DNA of 64,000 nt from Prevotella sp. KH2C16 (GTDB lineage: Bacteria > Bacteroidota > Bacteroidia > Bacteroidales > Bacteroidaceae): positions 1 through 64,000 of the forward strand of contig NZ_FOOW01000010.1 of NCBI RefSeq assembly GCF_900113305.1. Reading direction: 5' to 3'. Below, one piece after another: positions 62,298-64,000 of the stretch (position 1 is the first letter of the stretch; every line of letters starts with the position of its first letter). The position numbers and the translations under genes are program-made. Under the pieces are notes generated by a model that was not told the DNA's origin, ran no database searches, and saw nothing but the letters and a program-made list of their open reading frames with translations.

Positions 62298-63383
62298 ATG
62301 ACTAACAAATCAGACAAGTTCAAGCAGTTACTCTGTCTCGCGGCATGCGTTCTGATGATTCTCACCGTCTCCATCCGGCGCGACGGCAAGTGGCTCGGCC
62401 ATAAGGTGGAAGCGGCCGCCGACACCGTCAAGGCCGGCAAGATTCAGACGCTGCAGACGCTGGAAGACGGCACCACGGTCATCAACACCACCCTTCTGGG
62501 CAAGGACATCACGGGCTATGCCGGGACGGTGCCCCTCGAAATCAGGATTAAGGAAGACAAGGTCGTCAGCGTCAAGGCTCTGGACAACGAGGAGACTCCG
62601 GAGTTCTTCGAGCAGGCCTCAAGCCTCCTCGGAAGCTGGGACGGGAAGACCTTGCAGCAGGCCCAGGAACTGAAAGTAGACGCCGTTTCGGGTGCCACCT
62701 TCTCGTCGAAGGCCATCATCGGAAATGTAAGGCAGGGCCTCCAGTTTGCCCTGAAGACCCAGCAGGAGGAGTCGCTCCTCGCCAAGCTCGACCTCTCCGC
62801 CAAGGCCATAGCCGGTCTCATCGTTGCCTTGATGGCCGCCATCCTGCCGCTGTTCGTCAAGAACAGGCGATACCGCCTTGTCCAGCAAGCGCTCAATATC
62901 TTGGTCCTGGGCTTCTGGTGCGGCATGTTTCTCAACTATTCCTCCATCATCGGCTACATGTCTAATGGCATGAATGTGCTCACGCTGATGATTCCCGTCA
63001 TCATGCTCATCACCGCCTTCATCTATCCGCTGTTCGGAAAGAAGTCGTATTACTGCACCCATGTGTGCCCCTTCGGCTCCCTGCAGGAGCTCTCGGGCAA
63101 GTGCGTGAAATACAAGGTGAAGATGAGCCCGCAGACCGTGAGGCGCCTCGATGCCTTCCGGCAGGTGCTCTGGGCCGCGCTGATGTTCTGCCTCTGGACG
63201 GGCGTCTGGGGCGACTGGATAGACTACGAGCCGTTCTCGGCCTTCATCTTCACCTCGGCCTCATGGGTTGTCATCGGCATCGCCATAGGCTTCGTGCTGC
63301 TGTCCACCATCATAACGCGCCCCTACTGCCGGTTCGTATGCCCCACCGGCACATTGTTCAAGTTAAGTCAAAGTTCAAAATAA
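62298..63383 (+). CDS. Membrane FMN-binding (flavinylated) protein with NapH/NosR-like domain
   Basis: This 361-residue protein has an N-terminal membrane helix and a periplasmic FMN-binding domain (about 45-155). That domain carries the flavin-attachment motif DAVSGATFSSKA; the threonine T134 is the expected site of ApbE-catalysed FMN linkage. About five more helices follow, with two cysteine clusters, YYCTHVCPFGSLQE and PYCRFVCPTGTLFK, that are reduced CxxxCP forms of NapH/NosR-type modules. It probably moves electrons across the membrane to an exported acceptor. The nitroreductase gene begins 13 bases after its stop. Confidence 0.88.
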   Translation: MTNKSDKFKQLLCLAACVLMILTVSIRRDGKWLGHKVEAAADTVKAGKIQTLQTLEDGTTVINTTLLGKDITGYAGTVPLEIRIKEDKVVSVKALDNEETPEFFEQASSLLGSWDGKTLQQAQELKVDAVSGATFSSKAIIGNVRQGLQFALKTQQEESLLAKLDLSAKAIAGLIVALMAAILPLFVKNRRYRLVQQALNILVLGFWCGMFLNYSSIIGYMSNGMNVLTLMIPVIMLITAFIYPLFGKKSYYCTHVCPFGSLQELSGKCVKYKVKMSPQTVRRLDAFRQVLWAALMFCLWTGVWGDWIDYEPFSAFIFTSASWVVIGIAIGFVLLSTIITRPYCRFVCPTGTLFKLSQSSK

Positions 63384-63396
63384 GGAGATTCAAGAC

Positions 63397-64000
63397 ATGA
63401 AAACAAGGATATTGATACTGGCTCTCGCCGCCGCACTGGTCTATGTAACCGCAATGCTCGTGCTCCAGAAGACCGCGGAGCCCAAGGCCGCCGACCCCTC
63501 GGAGGCCGTATACAACAACATTCTCACACGCACCAGCGTGCGCAAGTATCAGGACAAGAAAATAGACGACGCCACCATCGAGAAGCTGCTCCGGGCGGGC
63601 ATGGCTGCCCCCACGGCCGGGAACAGGCAACCCTGGCACTTCGTGGTGTGCACGGACAAGGAAGTGCTGGCCGACCTGGCTGCCGCCAATCCTAACGCCG
63701 GCATGGTGGCCCGGGCACCGCTTGCCATCGCGGTGTGCGGCGACAAGGACAAGACCTTCGACGGCGAGGGCGCCGAGATGTGGGTGCAGGACTGCTCGGC
63801 AGCCACCGAGAACATCCTCCTCGCCGCCCACGGGCTTGGCTTAGGGGCCGTATGGACGGGCGTATACCCCGTGAAAGACCGCGTGAGCAAAATCTCCAAG
63901 GCACTGGAATTGCCGGAGACCATCGTCCCGCTCGGGGTCATCGCCATCGGCCATCCCGCCGAAATGCCGGCCGTGAAGCAGAAGTTCAGCGAGGACAATG
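63397..64000 (+). CDS. Exported/anchored nitroreductase-family flavoprotein (3' end outside window)
   Basis: The first 201 residues are visible. An N-terminal signal anchor (ILILALAAALVYVTAMLVL) precedes a nitroreductase domain with the FMN-binding SVRKYQDKKI, APTAGNRQPWHFVV, and the distal block NILLAAHGLGLGAVWTGVYP. IAIGHPAEMP is close to the usual C-terminal end, so little is probably missing. Nitroreductases are normally cytoplasmic; the anchor and the flavinylated neighbour 13 bases upstream suggest that it works outside the inner membrane and receives electrons from that protein. Confidence 0.9.
   Translation, partial: MKTRILILALAAALVYVTAMLVLQKTAEPKAADPSEAVYNNILTRTSVRKYQDKKIDDATIEKLLRAGMAAPTAGNRQPWHFVVCTDKEVLADLAAANPNAGMVARAPLAIAVCGDKDKTFDGEGAEMWVQDCSAATENILLAAHGLGLGAVWTGVYPVKDRVSKISKALELPETIVPLGVIAIGHPAEMPAVKQKFSEDN

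Overview
The window looks like a chromosomal segment of a Bacteroidota member, most likely a relatively G+C-rich Prevotellaceae species (Prevotella sensu lato). The reasons are SusC/SusD genes with a hybrid two-component regulator, type IX secretion homologues (PorE-like and PorT-like), an ExbB/ExbD/ExbD operon, and many promoters of the Bacteroidota form TTTG-N19-21-TAnnTTTG. There is no rRNA, tRNA, CRISPR array or prophage. The only transposase is a cut-off IS982-type C-terminus at the left edge.

Layout. 0-8 kb: IS982 end, GlsB-like membrane protein, an anchored coiled-coil protein, then a TolC/HlyD/ABC-2 permease x2 exporter operon without an ATPase, and convergent mrp. 8-17 kb: a GH115-like protein that lacks the usual central barrel, trmB, ilvE, xseB-xseA, a subtilisin-like protease, a MATE exporter and a cytidylate-kinase-like gene. 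17-23 kb: phosphoesterase, two tiny membrane proteins, then a nucleotide-sugar operon (dTDP-glucose dehydratase, purT, 3,4-ketoisomerase, acyltransferase, aminotransferase). 23-33 kb: two tandem deoxynucleoside kinases, topoisomerase III, PorE-like protein, an ECF sigma/DUF5056/DUF6249 trio, and rRNA methyltransferase-thyA-folA.

33-46 kb is a compact polysaccharide-utilisation locus: a 1312-residue hybrid two-component regulator (minus strand) faces a plus-strand operon of GH130 enzyme, MFS transporter, an unrecognised 580-residue exported protein, SusC and SusD. It is visibly richer in A+T than its surroundings and is bracketed by two 96-bp direct repeats differing at one base. The kinase core of the regulator has lost its phospho-acceptor histidine and other kinase signatures.

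46-64 kb: Lrp regulator, ExbB/ExbD operon, a 56-residue 2[4Fe-4S] ferredoxin, PorT-like protein, a double SGNH hydrolase, leucine genes (leuC, leuD, an isopropylmalate/citramalate synthase, leuB), a CapA/DUF3160/FG-GAP-like operon, ferritin, and a flavinylated FMN-binding/NapH-like protein followed by an exported nitroreductase cut by the window end.

The most unusual structure is a set of six intergenic arrays built on one grammar: 17-bp inverted or imperfectly inverted units with a central GCCG/CGGC core, repeated at exactly 22-bp steps, with arm sequences that differ between arrays. They sit between convergent, divergent and co-directional genes, so they are not simply terminators. I do not recognise them as a described element.
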